Below, in pieces: positions 16,401 through 24,637 of a DNA stretch of 64,000 nt. The notes beneath the pieces are model-generated. The model worked only from the letters and a program-made list of their open reading frames with translations. It was not told where the DNA came from and did not search any database. The stretch covers positions 1-64,000 of the forward strand of contig JAJRVQ010000099.1 in the NCBI GenBank assembly GCA_024277255.1. The letters are read 5' to 3'. Origin of the DNA: Acidobacteriota bacterium (GTDB taxonomy: Bacteria; Acidobacteriota; Thermoanaerobaculia; Multivoradales; SZUA-115). The position numbers were made by a program, and so were the translations under genes. Position 1 is the first letter of the stretch, and the number at the start of each line of letters is the position of its first letter.

Positions 16401-17515
16401 CCCGCCGTGTCGCGGTCGAGGGTCAGCTCGGCGGGGGTTGCCAGCAGGCTGCGCTCGCCCGGTTTGCCGTCCACATCCTGGCGCAGGTCGAGCTGCAGCC
16501 GCGCCTCGCGGCTCACCGCGCTGAGCAGCAGATCGACCGCCTCGGCGTCCAGCCGCGCAGCGAGTTCGAGAGGCTGGGCCTGCGAGGTGGCCGCGGTGAC
16601 GCTCGCCGCTGCCTCCGGCGGGCCGGCCGGCCGGCCCGCCGTTTGCCAGGCGATCCGCGTCTCGTCGAAGGAGCCGGTCACTCGCCCCGCAACTTGGCGG
16701 ACCCGTGCCCCCGGCGGCAGGCTCAGCTGCAGCGAGTCGGCCGCCGCGATCGGCTCTTCGCCGAAGGCGTAGCTCAAAGCCACCTCGCTCAGCCCTTCCG
16801 GCAGCGCGCTGCGCTCGACCAGGAACTCGACATCGAGTTCAAGGCGCAGCCGCGCCAGCGAGTCGGAGTGCACGACCAGCGGCACCAGGTAGGTTCCATT
16901 CTCGACCGGTGCCTCGGTGAGGAACCCCTGCAACAACACCGAGAAATCGGGGCTGGTCTGCACTTCGGTCAGCTCGCCCAACTGCCGCCAGAAGGGTGCC
17001 AGGTCACCCAAGGCGAGGCTGACGTTCGACGGCACACCACGCACGACGACCGCCCTCACCGCCGGCGAAGCAGCGCTCGAATCCTCCTGCCACAAGCGGA
17101 ATCGGCTCGCCGTCAAACCGGGCAGCTCGGCCGGGCTGGCAGCGAGGGCAAAGGGCTGTGAGCCGGCCGACGACACCGTCCCGTCCGCGGCGATGGCCAC
17201 GAAAACACCGCCCATCTCGACCTGGAGTCGCGTGCCCGCCAAACCGGTTCCGCTGACTTCGGCGAGGGTGCGACGAGCGTGGAGATCCACCTCGACCCCG
17301 TCGTCGGCTTGGCGCAACGTAGCCCCGAAGTCACCGTTGTTACCGGTGAATTCGAGCCGCTCGGCGAACGGATCCTCTCCGCCGGTGACATCGACCGGTA
17401 TCACCCTCACCCGCGCCTCGACCACTCGCGCGCCGGCGGGCAGCCGCCGAAGGGGCAGCCGCCGGTCGCCCTCGAAGGGCGAGGAGCTCAGGTCGAAGTG
17501 CTGGTGAATCTTCAT
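13463..17515 (-). CDS. Large propeller protein with Cys cluster and helix-hairpin-helix end, last gene of the contractile-particle operon
   Basis: The ATG at 17515 is chosen because AGAGGAGG precedes it (1350 residues); a GTG 24 bases upstream is less likely. The first 530 residues are beta-rich and include Ig-like segments. About 540-860 looks like a YVTN beta-propeller (AVSADGRTAFVAGGLLG, LGISPDATTLFAAT). Further beta domains lead to a striking Cys cluster (DADCCTCCCCGKEQ, about 1184-1193) and a CADCD pair. The end (about 1275-1330) is a helix-hairpin-helix fold (LTAVRGIGAGRARLLAAIGL). No signal peptide is present. Its place at the end of the operon suggests a particle-attached decoration, payload or receptor-binding protein. 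I know no injection-system protein with this architecture. Confidence 0.65.
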   Translation of the reverse strand: MKIHQHFDLSSSPFEGDRRLPLRRLPAGARVVEARVRVIPVDVTGGEDPFAERLEFTGNNGDFGATLRQADDGVEVDLHARRTLAEVSGTGLAGTRLQVEMGGVFVAIAADGTVSSAGSQPFALAASPAELPGLTASRFRLWQEDSSAASPAVRAVVVRGVPSNVSLALGDLAPFWRQLGELTEVQTSPDFSVLLQGFLTEAPVENGTYLVPLVVHSDSLARLRLELDVEFLVERSALPEGLSEVALSYAFGEEPIAAADSLQLSLPPGARVRQVAGRVTGSFDETRIAWQTAGRPAGPPEAAASVTAATSQAQPLELAARLDAEAVDLLLSAVSREARLQLDLRQDVDGKPGERSLLATPAELTLDRDTAGTPTWLSVPLAQTVQLAAGTSWLVLQSLEGEVEWSTRRTGEERLALQHTDDGGLSWRRTAGEGERLAAFLRLRYRPAAFSMPLTLAVGTGEAERRVSLERFTPVGRVDFSLDFPPALDAINAALAAGSAACPEGEHLANADFASWIQVGDALGEPRQIELASLRPFTTDAVVSPAVAVSADGRTAFVAGGLLGFSDLPLIPLVVVDLVCAEVIETIPLGLGFPPFRLVPDPGGRWLYAALGNELVVVDLEAGATLGSAVDLAGGTEIQDLGISPDATTLFAATHDIEGFDHSLEAVETATVRQVARRGGGSLDSADVRSVALTGLPLDLVVAADGTVLYLLVDEPDFGGSLFSFDAGSLSRRQPSLKVANGANALSISGDGATLLVSAPGRLGVVDAAQLRLRRGIESEGSLAAVIEPSGGRAFVLDESSLTARGLDGSGRSSPQGELPSGLDRVVVTPAGDQLLLTRPGGGSGVAALLVQVPVGLALPEEWAVSGRIARRCMGDPRRAGVHVQAQEVAAALSQVVSVVSSCPYEFSFLAAASGDDAVAEVHWLSAECGPSLQRDTVPIVGSEELQPHSVRLTSPEGATQAEVRFSIPAGTAFVGQASLRATADTLVNGDLGAIGAAGLPEGWERIPGSEAGLLVSATAGGVRLRNSAAAIAGLRQEVAAAAGESFDLTVESQAVTEVDAGIAAALVELRWQRADATAIGEPLILELEAAGGTASGTVPAGAEQATVELLLPPGAEVILQRLTLESRSSEIVPLAFIPQAPGALKVTDWRVSYERLPAVPPPVAVDELCPPTPPGAQPGEADADCCTCCCCGKEQPVNDPAQGLTTAGRPIQVVTCADCDAPAVRVGGRPANVAHPLTVRRLPAARPAPLRSHGSAALRRPERTPAEMTVAESVVERPPLTAVRGIGAGRARLLAAIGLDSLVKLAFASPERVAELLPFVSPRIARGFIAEARTLLRASVADSSVSSTS

Positions 17516-17567
17516 CGTCGCCGCCTCCTCTGCGCTCACTCGACACCGGCACAGCCGGTCTCACCCT

Positions 17568-18641
17568 CTAACACTTGAGCAACACCATCACCTTGAGTTC
17601 TTCGAGGAACTCCTCGGGCAACCGCCACGGTGGGGGACCGTCCCCTGGGTTGCGCAGCAGCTCCGGTGAGTAGATCGGCGGCTTCAGCAGCTTTAGACCG
17701 ATCTTGTTCCAGCCGAGCTGCCGGACCTGCACCTGGTTCGGCGCCGGGGTGGCCAGCGGCAGTTCGACAGGCCCCTCCTCAAGGCCAAAGATCTGGCTGG
17801 GGCCCACGTCGGCGCCGCCGTCATCGTTGGTGATCAGATTGCCATCCTGGTCGTAGAAGGGATTGAGATCGAGCCCCGGGTAGTTGACCGTCTTGCGCGG
17901 ATGGAAATGGACCCAAAGCTCGTTCCAATCGCCGTCCGACTTGAGCTTGCTGACGATCTTCTCCTCCCGGCAGCACTTGTCGAACCAGGGTGAGTGGCAG
18001 TACTGGTCGTCGTCGAACTCATCGTTGGGGTCGGCGAAGAGGGCCCTCCACAATTCGGTTTCAAGGTCGCCCAAGCTCGAATCCTCGGTGTAGGGCACCT
18101 TGTAGCGCTCCAGCATGTCCATCAAGGCCACCCGCTGGGGCGTACTGTTCTTGGGCACGATCTCGATCATGCCCCGCGGATAGCCGTCATCGTCGAACTC
18201 GCCTTTCGGATACCGCAGCTTCGACTCGTCGGTGTGGCTGAGGTAGAAAGTGGTCCACGCCGGGCGCACTTCCATGTCCTCGCTGCACACCACCCGGAAG
18301 TAGTCGAGCTGGTAGAGATCGACCAGCGGACAGGCGTTGAAACCGTGTTCGACCACCACCTCCTCACCCAGCGGCAGGATCTTGAACAACTTCAGATAGC
18401 CGCGCCGCCGCCGCACTTCGTCGATCACCCGCTCGATAATCTCGTCGGTCAACTCGCTGGCCGTCCGGCCCTCCAGCTTGGAGGCGTCGTCGGCCGCTGG
18501 AACGTGCTCGATCCCTTCGATCGCCTCCTGGGTCTTCTCTTCGATGTCTTGCCGGACCAACCGCTGAAGGTCGTTCCAGTTTTCGGCGGTGATCAGGTCG
18601 CCCGGATGTTGATGGATGTACGGTGCCTGCTCTTCCTGCAT
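17568..18641 (-). CDS. Fibre-like protein of the contractile particle
   Basis: This 357-residue protein opens with HQHPGDLITAENWNDLQRLV, a pattern I associate with fibre-type proteins in contractile injection clusters. A short coiled-coil-like stretch follows (EEKTQEAIEGIEHV... ERVIDEVRRRRGYLKLF), then an Asp/Tyr/Trp-rich C-terminal domain. GAGGAG precedes the ATG. It lies directly downstream of the gp7-like gene, where tail-fibre genes usually sit. The coiled coil would fit trimer formation at the baseplate, and the C-terminal part could bind a target. The exact family is not recognised. Confidence 0.55.
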   Translation of the reverse strand: MQEEQAPYIHQHPGDLITAENWNDLQRLVRQDIEEKTQEAIEGIEHVPAADDASKLEGRTASELTDEIIERVIDEVRRRRGYLKLFKILPLGEEVVVEHGFNACPLVDLYQLDYFRVVCSEDMEVRPAWTTFYLSHTDESKLRYPKGEFDDDGYPRGMIEIVPKNSTPQRVALMDMLERYKVPYTEDSSLGDLETELWRALFADPNDEFDDDQYCHSPWFDKCCREEKIVSKLKSDGDWNELWVHFHPRKTVNYPGLDLNPFYDQDGNLITNDDGGADVGPSQIFGLEEGPVELPLATPAPNQVQVRQLGWNKIGLKLLKPPIYSPELLRNPGDGPPPWRLPEEFLEELKVMVLLKC

Positions 18642-18670
18642 GGTTTTCTCCTCTCTTCGACAACGGTTTT

Positions 18671-21361
18671 TCAGTCCGCGCGATCTCGGGTTACCCGGAC
18701 CTCCACCCCGGCTGCCTTGGCTTGCAGCACGCCGATGGGGCCCGGCTGGTTCAGCGTCTCGGCACTCGCCGGGAGATGGTCTACGGAGAGGGGATCGACC
18801 CCCAGAACGATGCGGCGGGCGCTCTCGAAACGGGCCGTGGCGAAGGAGACGCTCAGCTCGTAGATGGCCGGACCGGCCTGGCGCATCGCCACCGCCACCT
18901 CGCTGCCCCAGCTCCCCGGCCCGACCGCCTGGATCTCGATGAATCCCTCCAACCCCTCCTCGGCCAGAAAGATACGGGCGGGGCTCTGATCGTCACCCAG
19001 AGTGAGGGGGCGGGGCTGGCGGAAGGGAATCGTCGCCGCCTCGAAACCGGGCTCAAGGGCTGGGGCGACGCGGGCGCGGACGAGGCTGGAGGACCCCGGC
19101 CCGCCGACCTCTCCGACCTGCCCCACCAGGTGATCGGGATCCACGGCGGGCTCGGTGACGACGCCGGCGAACAGCTCGGGCTGCGCCGCCGCGAAGCGGG
19201 CGTCGTCGAAGCGACCGCCGAAACGGGGCGGCAGATCGGCTGGGAGGTTGACCACGAAGGCAGCCGGGCGGTAGCTGTCCCAACTCAGCAGCAGTTCGGC
19301 CGCCGGCTCGGCAGGAGCCTCAGAAGCGGCCTCTGGAGTGGCGAACAAGGGCGAGACGATCGCCTCCGGCTCGGGGGCGAAGCGGCTGACGTCGAAGATC
19401 CCCCATTCCCGGCAGGGCTCGCCGGCGAAGCGGCCCTGATCGAACTTCGCCTCGTCGAAACGGCTGGCGAGGCAGTCCCGGTAGAGCCAGGTAGAACGGC
19501 CCCGGGGAAGGGCGAGCGCGCCGCGACCATCGGCGATGCCGTCACCGCCGCCGGCCAGGGCACGAACCAGGAGGGCGTCGCTGGGGACCTGCCGCACCTC
19601 ACCGTCGGCCGAGACGATCACCCCCCGTGCGCCGCGCTCGCCCCACCAGAGGGTGAGGCGAGCACCCCGCGCCAGCGGCAGCCGCAGCCGCACTTCGAGC
19701 CCCAGCCGCATGTTCACCAGAGCCGGAGCGAGGAGGCCGCGGGGGGAGAGGATCTCCACCTCCAGCAGCGATTCGGCCGCGCCTCGGTTGACCAAGATCC
19801 ACCTGTCGCCGTGGCGGACGCGCTCTTCGCTCGCCGCCGACTCAGGCGGATATTCCTGAACTTCCAGGTGGCGCAACGAGCGCACTTCCAGCCGACTTCC
19901 GGCACCGCGCGTCGGGGAGGTGAGGCGCAGTTGGCCCTCCGCGGAGATTCCGGCCAGAGCGAGCACGACGCCGTTGATCGCCGCCACGACTTCGTCGAGG
20001 GTGGTCTCCGCGGGCGTCGCGCCGGCGACGTCGATGTGCACCGCGGCAGCCCCGTCCACCGCCAGGCTGAGTCGGCTCCGCCGGCTGAGATCGGCGCTCC
20101 CGGGGATCTCCACCTCGCCGGTGACCACCGCCGGCAGCGGAGCGGAGCCGGTGGTGAGTTCGGCCACCGGCCCGAAGAGGACTTCGCGGGCATCGCCGGC
20201 TCTCACCCTTTCGAGCCGGATGCGGCTCGAAGGACCGGTGCCGGCCGCTGTCAGGGTCAGCCGGCCCTCTTCCTCGCCCGCCACGGCCTCCCCCAGGGTT
20301 TCGTCGATCGCGGCGACGATCTCGGCCAGGCTGGTCTGCGATGCGTCGGCGGCGAGAGCGGCGCAGTCGATCTCCGTCAGCTCCCCATCATCGAGGGCCA
20401 GGTGGAGAAAACGGGCGACGCTCAGGTCCACCCCCGAACTCAGATCGTGCACCCCCTGAACCCGAGCCGGCGCCGCCGCCGGCGAGCTCGCATCGGCGGC
20501 GGTGCCCCGCGTGGTGCCGGGCTCCACGCCCAGCACCCGATCGAGCGCGTCGGTCGAAAGAGGCGGCTCGAAAGCGATGCGGCTGTCGGAGCCAAGAGTA
20601 GGGGAAGTCAGCAGCAGATTGCGGCCGTTGTCCGAGGCCAGCGGCTGCCCGAGGGCCTGGTTGATGGCGGCCACCACCTCGCCGAGCGTGGTGGCCCGCG
20701 GTCGCACCCCGGCGCAATCGACCTCGCTACCCGGCGAGCCGTCGATGGCCAGGCGCAGGTAGCGGGCCTGGCGCAGATCCAAACCGCGGCTGAGATCGGG
20801 CGCTCCCGTGACCCGGGCCGCCGTCGCCTCGCTGCCGCGCACCGAGAGCTCGCTGAACCCGAAGAGTTCCTGTGCGGCCTCGGTGGTCACCCGGGCTCGG
20901 GTGAGAAAGCGCCGGCGGCGCCGGTTGCCCAGAGGGTAGACCGCCGCCGTCTCCAGCAGATCGCTTTCCCGGGTCCACCAGCTATCGAGTTCCTGATAAT
21001 CGTCGGCGATGCGCAGATCCAGGCTCTCCGCCGCGATCCGCAACACGCCCTGGACGGTGGTGGTCCCTTCGATGAAGATGCGGATGAGCCGTTTGAGGTG
21101 CTGGCGAAACTCCTCCACGCTCTCGTCGGGCCGGGGGGTGAGGCCGTAGAGAGCGGCGATGCGCGCCAGATCGTCGATCTCCTCCTCCCCCAGATCGGCG
21201 TGATCCACCCAGTGGGCCCGCATCAGCGCCGCCAGGCTGTTCTCGGCGGCGAGCAACTCGCCGCCGAAGGCATCCACCACCGAGCGCAGCGCGGAGGGAT
21301 CGCGGCCGGCCTGGGAAGTGCTCGGCAGAAGCCCGAGGATGCGCTCGGTCTTAGTCGCCAT
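18671..21361 (-). CDS. gp7/tail-protein-I-like baseplate wedge protein with three internal repeats
   Basis: The ATG at 21361 is chosen because GGAGGGTGGGG is directly upstream (896 residues); a GTG at 21367 is also possible. The first 155 residues resemble tail protein I/gp7 (FRQHLKRLIRIFIEGTTTV...IAAESLDLRIADDY). Three modules of about 85-115 residues follow (about 183-264, 301-385, 413-495). Each carries DLS..DL, then L-x-L-A-I/V-D-G, TTLxEVVAAIN and RLxLTSPTxG-S-R. The second half is beta-rich. The protein is far longer than a simple tail protein I. It follows gp6/J directly and overlaps it by 11 bases. It probably closes the baseplate wedge and extends it with fibre-like modules. Confidence 0.7.
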   Translation of the reverse strand: MATKTERILGLLPSTSQAGRDPSALRSVVDAFGGELLAAENSLAALMRAHWVDHADLGEEEIDDLARIAALYGLTPRPDESVEEFRQHLKRLIRIFIEGTTTVQGVLRIAAESLDLRIADDYQELDSWWTRESDLLETAAVYPLGNRRRRRFLTRARVTTEAAQELFGFSELSVRGSEATAARVTGAPDLSRGLDLRQARYLRLAIDGSPGSEVDCAGVRPRATTLGEVVAAINQALGQPLASDNGRNLLLTSPTLGSDSRIAFEPPLSTDALDRVLGVEPGTTRGTAADASSPAAAPARVQGVHDLSSGVDLSVARFLHLALDDGELTEIDCAALAADASQTSLAEIVAAIDETLGEAVAGEEEGRLTLTAAGTGPSSRIRLERVRAGDAREVLFGPVAELTTGSAPLPAVVTGEVEIPGSADLSRRSRLSLAVDGAAAVHIDVAGATPAETTLDEVVAAINGVVLALAGISAEGQLRLTSPTRGAGSRLEVRSLRHLEVQEYPPESAASEERVRHGDRWILVNRGAAESLLEVEILSPRGLLAPALVNMRLGLEVRLRLPLARGARLTLWWGERGARGVIVSADGEVRQVPSDALLVRALAGGGDGIADGRGALALPRGRSTWLYRDCLASRFDEAKFDQGRFAGEPCREWGIFDVSRFAPEPEAIVSPLFATPEAASEAPAEPAAELLLSWDSYRPAAFVVNLPADLPPRFGGRFDDARFAAAQPELFAGVVTEPAVDPDHLVGQVGEVGGPGSSSLVRARVAPALEPGFEAATIPFRQPRPLTLGDDQSPARIFLAEEGLEGFIEIQAVGPGSWGSEVAVAMRQAGPAIYELSVSFATARFESARRIVLGVDPLSVDHLPASAETLNQPGPIGVLQAKAAGVEVRVTRDRAD

Positions 21362-22964
21362 CCCCACCCTCCCGCAGCACGATGTCGGCCGAACTCATGT
21401 CCAAGACGACGAACCAGTCCTCCCCGTCCACCTGCGCTGAGACTACAAACTCCCCGGCCTCGATCTCCTCGTCGCTGGCCGGCGCTCCGGCGCTCCCGCC
21501 GGCGATCGACTGGACCAGGCTGCGGTCCACGATGCGCCCACCGCTCGGCGCCGCCGGGGCCTCCTCGATCAGCACGCGAGTGAGGCCCTCGTGCAGCGCG
21601 GCGTCATCTCCTGACGCCTCGGCCACCGCCGCCACCAGCTTGCCGACCAGAGCGTCGGTCAGATCGGCGGAAGGCGGCCGGCTCAGCTCGCTGCGTTCGG
21701 CGATGACGTCGACAATCTTGGGATCGGCCACCTCCTGGACCGAGCCGATCGCCTCCAGCAACAGCGCACCTTCGGCGGCTTCGCCGCTGGTCAGACCGTT
21801 GGCGTAGCCGGTGAGGGCGGCGATGATCTCTTCCTTCACCTTCTCCTTGCCGGCGGCGGTGAGGCTCTGCCCGAGGGTGGCGGTGAGACGGGGCCGGAAG
21901 AAGATGTAGCGGGCCACCAGGGTGGTCAGCACGCCGGCGGCGCGGGTCTCGTGGACCGCTCCTTGCAGCCCGGCGAAGCTCTCGGGCTCGCTCTCTACCA
22001 GCAGAGCCACGGTCCCCGGATCGGAACGCTGGGTCGGCGCCCCGTTGGGATCCCACAGTTCGAGAGGCTTGCCCCTCTCCTCGCGAATGACCCGCAGCAG
22101 CGCCGCCACGGTGGCCTTGCCCAGGGAGCGCAGGACCGCTTTGGCACGCAGCCGCAACTCTTCGTCCGTCTCTTCTTCCGCGGCCCGGCTGGTGGCCTCG
22201 AAATTGGTCACCCGATCAACACCGGCGAGCGGCTGCACCATCTCGGAGATCTCTCCACCGCCCACCAGACCCGCATCGCCGGCAAACTCCTCCGCCGCTC
22301 TCACCGGGACGTCGATCCGCGCCTGGCTGAACTGGAGGAGCCGGGGCTGAGTGGTCACAAAGAGCACCTCCCCCTTGGCGGTGGCCAGCCGGGTGGCTTC
22401 AGGGATGTTGATGTTCCCCACCAAGGTGGCGTCGCGGAAGAAGGTGACCAGCCCCTCGGCAAAGTCCGCCGTCTTGCGGATCACTCCCAGAATGGCCACC
22501 ACCAGATCGAGGGACTTGCCCTCGGCGGTGTCGATGAAGCCGGCCAGATAGGCGCGGTTGATCTGCTGGTAAACGGTGGCGATCTCCCGGCCGATGGCTT
22601 CGCCGAGCGTTCTGGTGACGCTGCCCACGTTGATGTCGGTCAGCGGCGAGCGGCTCGACTGGCGGAAATAGTCGACGTGGAAGGTGGTCTCGTCGTCGGG
22701 CAGCGAACCGCCCGGGAGCCAGACCACGGCATTGTCCCCCTCGCTGAACTCGAAGTCGACCTCGTTGAGGAAGGAGTGGTGGTCGCTCTCGAACTCGCCT
22801 GTTATGCCACGGATGCCGGCCGCCGGCTCAGCCAGGGGATAGAGATCGGCCTTGACGTCGAAGATGATGGGCTCGTTGACCACACCACCCACCAGGGAAG
22901 TGAGGATGTCATCCACGACCTCCTGGTAGGGACGCCGGATCAGGGTAACGGTTTCCTGCTTCAC
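21351..22964 (-). CDS. Baseplate J / gp6-like wedge protein
   Basis: This 537-residue protein matches the baseplate J pattern. The N-terminal half contains the SPLTDINVGSVTRTLGEAIG core, in which family members enter the ring, followed by a GTTRLATAKGEVLF-like strand region and a VTNFEATSRAAEEETDEELRLRAKA segment, and then the FFRPRLTATLGQSL region near residue 350. Its GTG start overlaps the gp25 stop (GTGA), so wedge proteins are made in equal amounts. Gp6 dimers form the ring of the baseplate and hold gp25 and gp7. The order gp25-gp6-gp7 seen here is the conserved order in phage tails and injection systems. Confidence 0.9.
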   Translation of the reverse strand: MKQETVTLIRRPYQEVVDDILTSLVGGVVNEPIIFDVKADLYPLAEPAAGIRGITGEFESDHHSFLNEVDFEFSEGDNAVVWLPGGSLPDDETTFHVDYFRQSSRSPLTDINVGSVTRTLGEAIGREIATVYQQINRAYLAGFIDTAEGKSLDLVVAILGVIRKTADFAEGLVTFFRDATLVGNINIPEATRLATAKGEVLFVTTQPRLLQFSQARIDVPVRAAEEFAGDAGLVGGGEISEMVQPLAGVDRVTNFEATSRAAEEETDEELRLRAKAVLRSLGKATVAALLRVIREERGKPLELWDPNGAPTQRSDPGTVALLVESEPESFAGLQGAVHETRAAGVLTTLVARYIFFRPRLTATLGQSLTAAGKEKVKEEIIAALTGYANGLTSGEAAEGALLLEAIGSVQEVADPKIVDVIAERSELSRPPSADLTDALVGKLVAAVAEASGDDAALHEGLTRVLIEEAPAAPSGGRIVDRSLVQSIAGGSAGAPASDEEIEAGEFVVSAQVDGEDWFVVLDMSSADIVLREGGDGD

Positions 22965-23440
22965 GGAGCTGTACCTCCATCGAGAAAGAAGGGGAAGACC
23001 AGATTGAGTTCGCCGCCGCCCTCGATGACCTTGACCCGCACGTGAATGTCGATGCGGGTCGGCTGAGTACGCCGGGAAGTGACCTCCACCGCAACGACCT
23101 CCTCGACGCGAGGTTCAGCCTGGAGGGCCTGGAGAGTGAAGAGCTTGGCCCGGTTGCGCGTGGTCTCGACGTTGGGCTCGCCGAGCAGGGTGTGGAGCCG
23201 GGAGCCGTACTCCGGGTGGCCCAGCTGCGCCAGTTCCCCCTGCGGAGTGAGGAAACGCAGAAGCAGCGCCTGCCGCAGGTTGTCGACCGCCGAGAGGAGC
23301 GCCAGGTCAACCTGAGCACCGCCGCGGGTGGCGGAGCGCTGCGCCACCTCCAGATCTTCGCCGCGCAGACGGCTCTGCTGACTTTCCACGTCGCGAAGCA
23401 GACGAAGATCGGTCCCCAAGCGGGCGTGGGTTTCAGCCAT
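22961..23440 (-). CDS. gp25-like baseplate wedge protein
   Basis: This 159-residue protein has the gp25 pattern: ALLSAVDNLRQALLLRFLTP, then the GELAQLGHPEYGSRLHTLLG core and a C-terminal RVEEVVAVEV...IDIHVRVKV strand pair. This family links the sheath to the baseplate and starts sheath contraction. GGAGAGGGAG precedes the ATG. It is located between the tip and gp6/J genes. The length is normal for the family and no part is missing. Confidence 0.88.
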   Translation of the reverse strand: MAETHARLGTDLRLLRDVESQQSRLRGEDLEVAQRSATRGGAQVDLALLSAVDNLRQALLLRFLTPQGELAQLGHPEYGSRLHTLLGEPNVETTRNRAKLFTLQALQAEPRVEEVVAVEVTSRRTQPTRIDIHVRVKVIEGGGELNLVFPFFLDGGTAP

Positions 23441-23491
23441 GTCGCCGCTCCCTCTCCATGGCGGGCCTCACCGTGGGCCTCATGGCGGACC

Positions 23492-23824
23492 TCACGGCGG
23501 CCAGCCATCGTTGATGAAGGGCGCCGCGGGCGGGCCCAGGATGGTGAGGATGCCGGGCGGGGTTGGAATGCGATCGAGCAAGCGCACCAACGATCGGCCG
23601 GCCACCGACACGCCAGTGCTGGCGAGCGGGCCTATGGCCAGCGGGTAGGGCACGCCGGTCAACGAATTGATCATCATGCAGATCGAGTTGGAGGTCGCCA
23701 GAGGCATGCCGTTGGCGAGGATGAAGGGCGGCGGGACGAAGACGATCGTCCCGCTGTCGGGAACTCCGGTGGCCCCCGGGGTGATGACGACGGCGCAACC
23801 GATGGAAACCGGTGGTCCTGGCAT
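23492..23824 (-). CDS. PAAR-like spike tip protein
   Basis: This 110-residue protein is Pro/Gly/Val-rich with the alternating pattern of PAAR-like tips (ISIGCAVVITPGATGVPDSG-type repeats, then AIGPLASTGVSVAGRSLV). It lies directly after the gp5/gpV spike gene (9-base gap) and before gp25, exactly where the tip gene sits in phage and type VI loci. AGGAG precedes the ATG. A PAAR protein would cap the spike and sharpen it, usually with a bound metal ion. The His/Cys metal ligands are not obvious, so it may be a divergent member. Confidence 0.7.
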   Translation of the reverse strand: MPGPPVSIGCAVVITPGATGVPDSGTIVFVPPPFILANGMPLATSNSICMMINSLTGVPYPLAIGPLASTGVSVAGRSLVRLLDRIPTPPGILTILGPPAAPFINDGWPP

Positions 23825-23833
23825 TGCGGCTCC

Positions 23834-24637
23834 TCATGGCGAGAAGGAGGTCACACCTTTGACCGAGACGGTGGCGCCCTGCACGGTCGACGACAGGCCG
23901 CCGTCCACGGTGGCGCCGAGGCTGGCTTTGAGCTTCGCCTGCATGCCGGCTTCGATCTCGGTGTTGAGCTGCCCCTTGATGTTGATGTTCTGACCTTCGA
24001 GCGAAAGATCGCGCGCCGCCTTGATCGAAATCGCCCCCGCCGCCTCCACCACCAGGTCGCCGTCCTGGTTCATGGTGATCTTGGTGCTGCCCGCTTCCAC
24101 CGTCACCGTGCCGCCGGTACCACCCGGCTGATCGAGCTTCATCTCGGTCTGACCAGCGGTGGCCCGCACCGTGTCGTCGGTCACCCGGACGGTGATCTTG
24201 GGAGCCATCTCCAGCACCATCTCGCGCGGTGGCGATTGCGCGGGGTGGTTGCGGATCGCCGCCAGAATCGTCTTGTCGTCGCCCTCGGCCAGGGGCAGCC
24301 GGAAGATGACCTCGTCCGCGGTCGAAAGCGGCGGCCGATCCTCGTCGTTGTAGAGGCGGCCGATGACCAGCGGCTGGTTGACGTCCCCCTTGTCGAAAGC
24401 GAGCAGCACGAGGTCGCCCCGGTTGGGGATGGCCACCGTGCCGATGTGGCCGGTGACAACCGGCACCCGCTTGAGCAGCAGGCCGCTGTTCTTCAGCCGC
24501 ACGTCACAGGCGTAGTTGTCCTTGTCGTCGCCGGCGCTGTGGGGATAGATCTCCTCCACCACCCCCAGTTCGGTGATCCGCACCGCCCGCAGCTCCTGCC
24601 GGACGATGGCCTGGATGGTTTCGACGATGGTGGTCAC
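23834..24637 (-). CDS. gpV/gp5-like baseplate spike protein
   Basis: This 267-residue protein has an N-terminal OB-fold (about residues 18-100: VRITELGVVEEIYPHS, VPVVTGHIGTVAIPNRGD, then QPLVIGRLYNDED). It continues into a repetitive beta-prism region (TKITMNQDGDLVVEAAGAIS, IKAARDLSLEGQNINIKG), the form of a gp5/VgrG spike needle. There is no lysozyme domain. Its GTG start overlaps the hub gene by four bases. Together the two genes correspond to a VgrG split in two, as in P2-type phages rather than in classical VgrG proteins. Confidence 0.88.
   Translation of the reverse strand: MTTIVETIQAIVRQELRAVRITELGVVEEIYPHSAGDDKDNYACDVRLKNSGLLLKRVPVVTGHIGTVAIPNRGDLVLLAFDKGDVNQPLVIGRLYNDEDRPPLSTADEVIFRLPLAEGDDKTILAAIRNHPAQSPPREMVLEMAPKITVRVTDDTVRATAGQTEMKLDQPGGTGGTVTVEAGSTKITMNQDGDLVVEAAGAISIKAARDLSLEGQNINIKGQLNTEIEAGMQAKLKASLGATVDGGLSSTVQGATVSVKGVTSFSP

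Noticed and set aside
18623-21583. 986-residue open frame antisense to the gp7-like gene
   Set aside because: It overlaps a gene with coupled neighbours, repeats and a good ribosome binding site; its translation is low-complexity Gly/Arg/Gln sequence.
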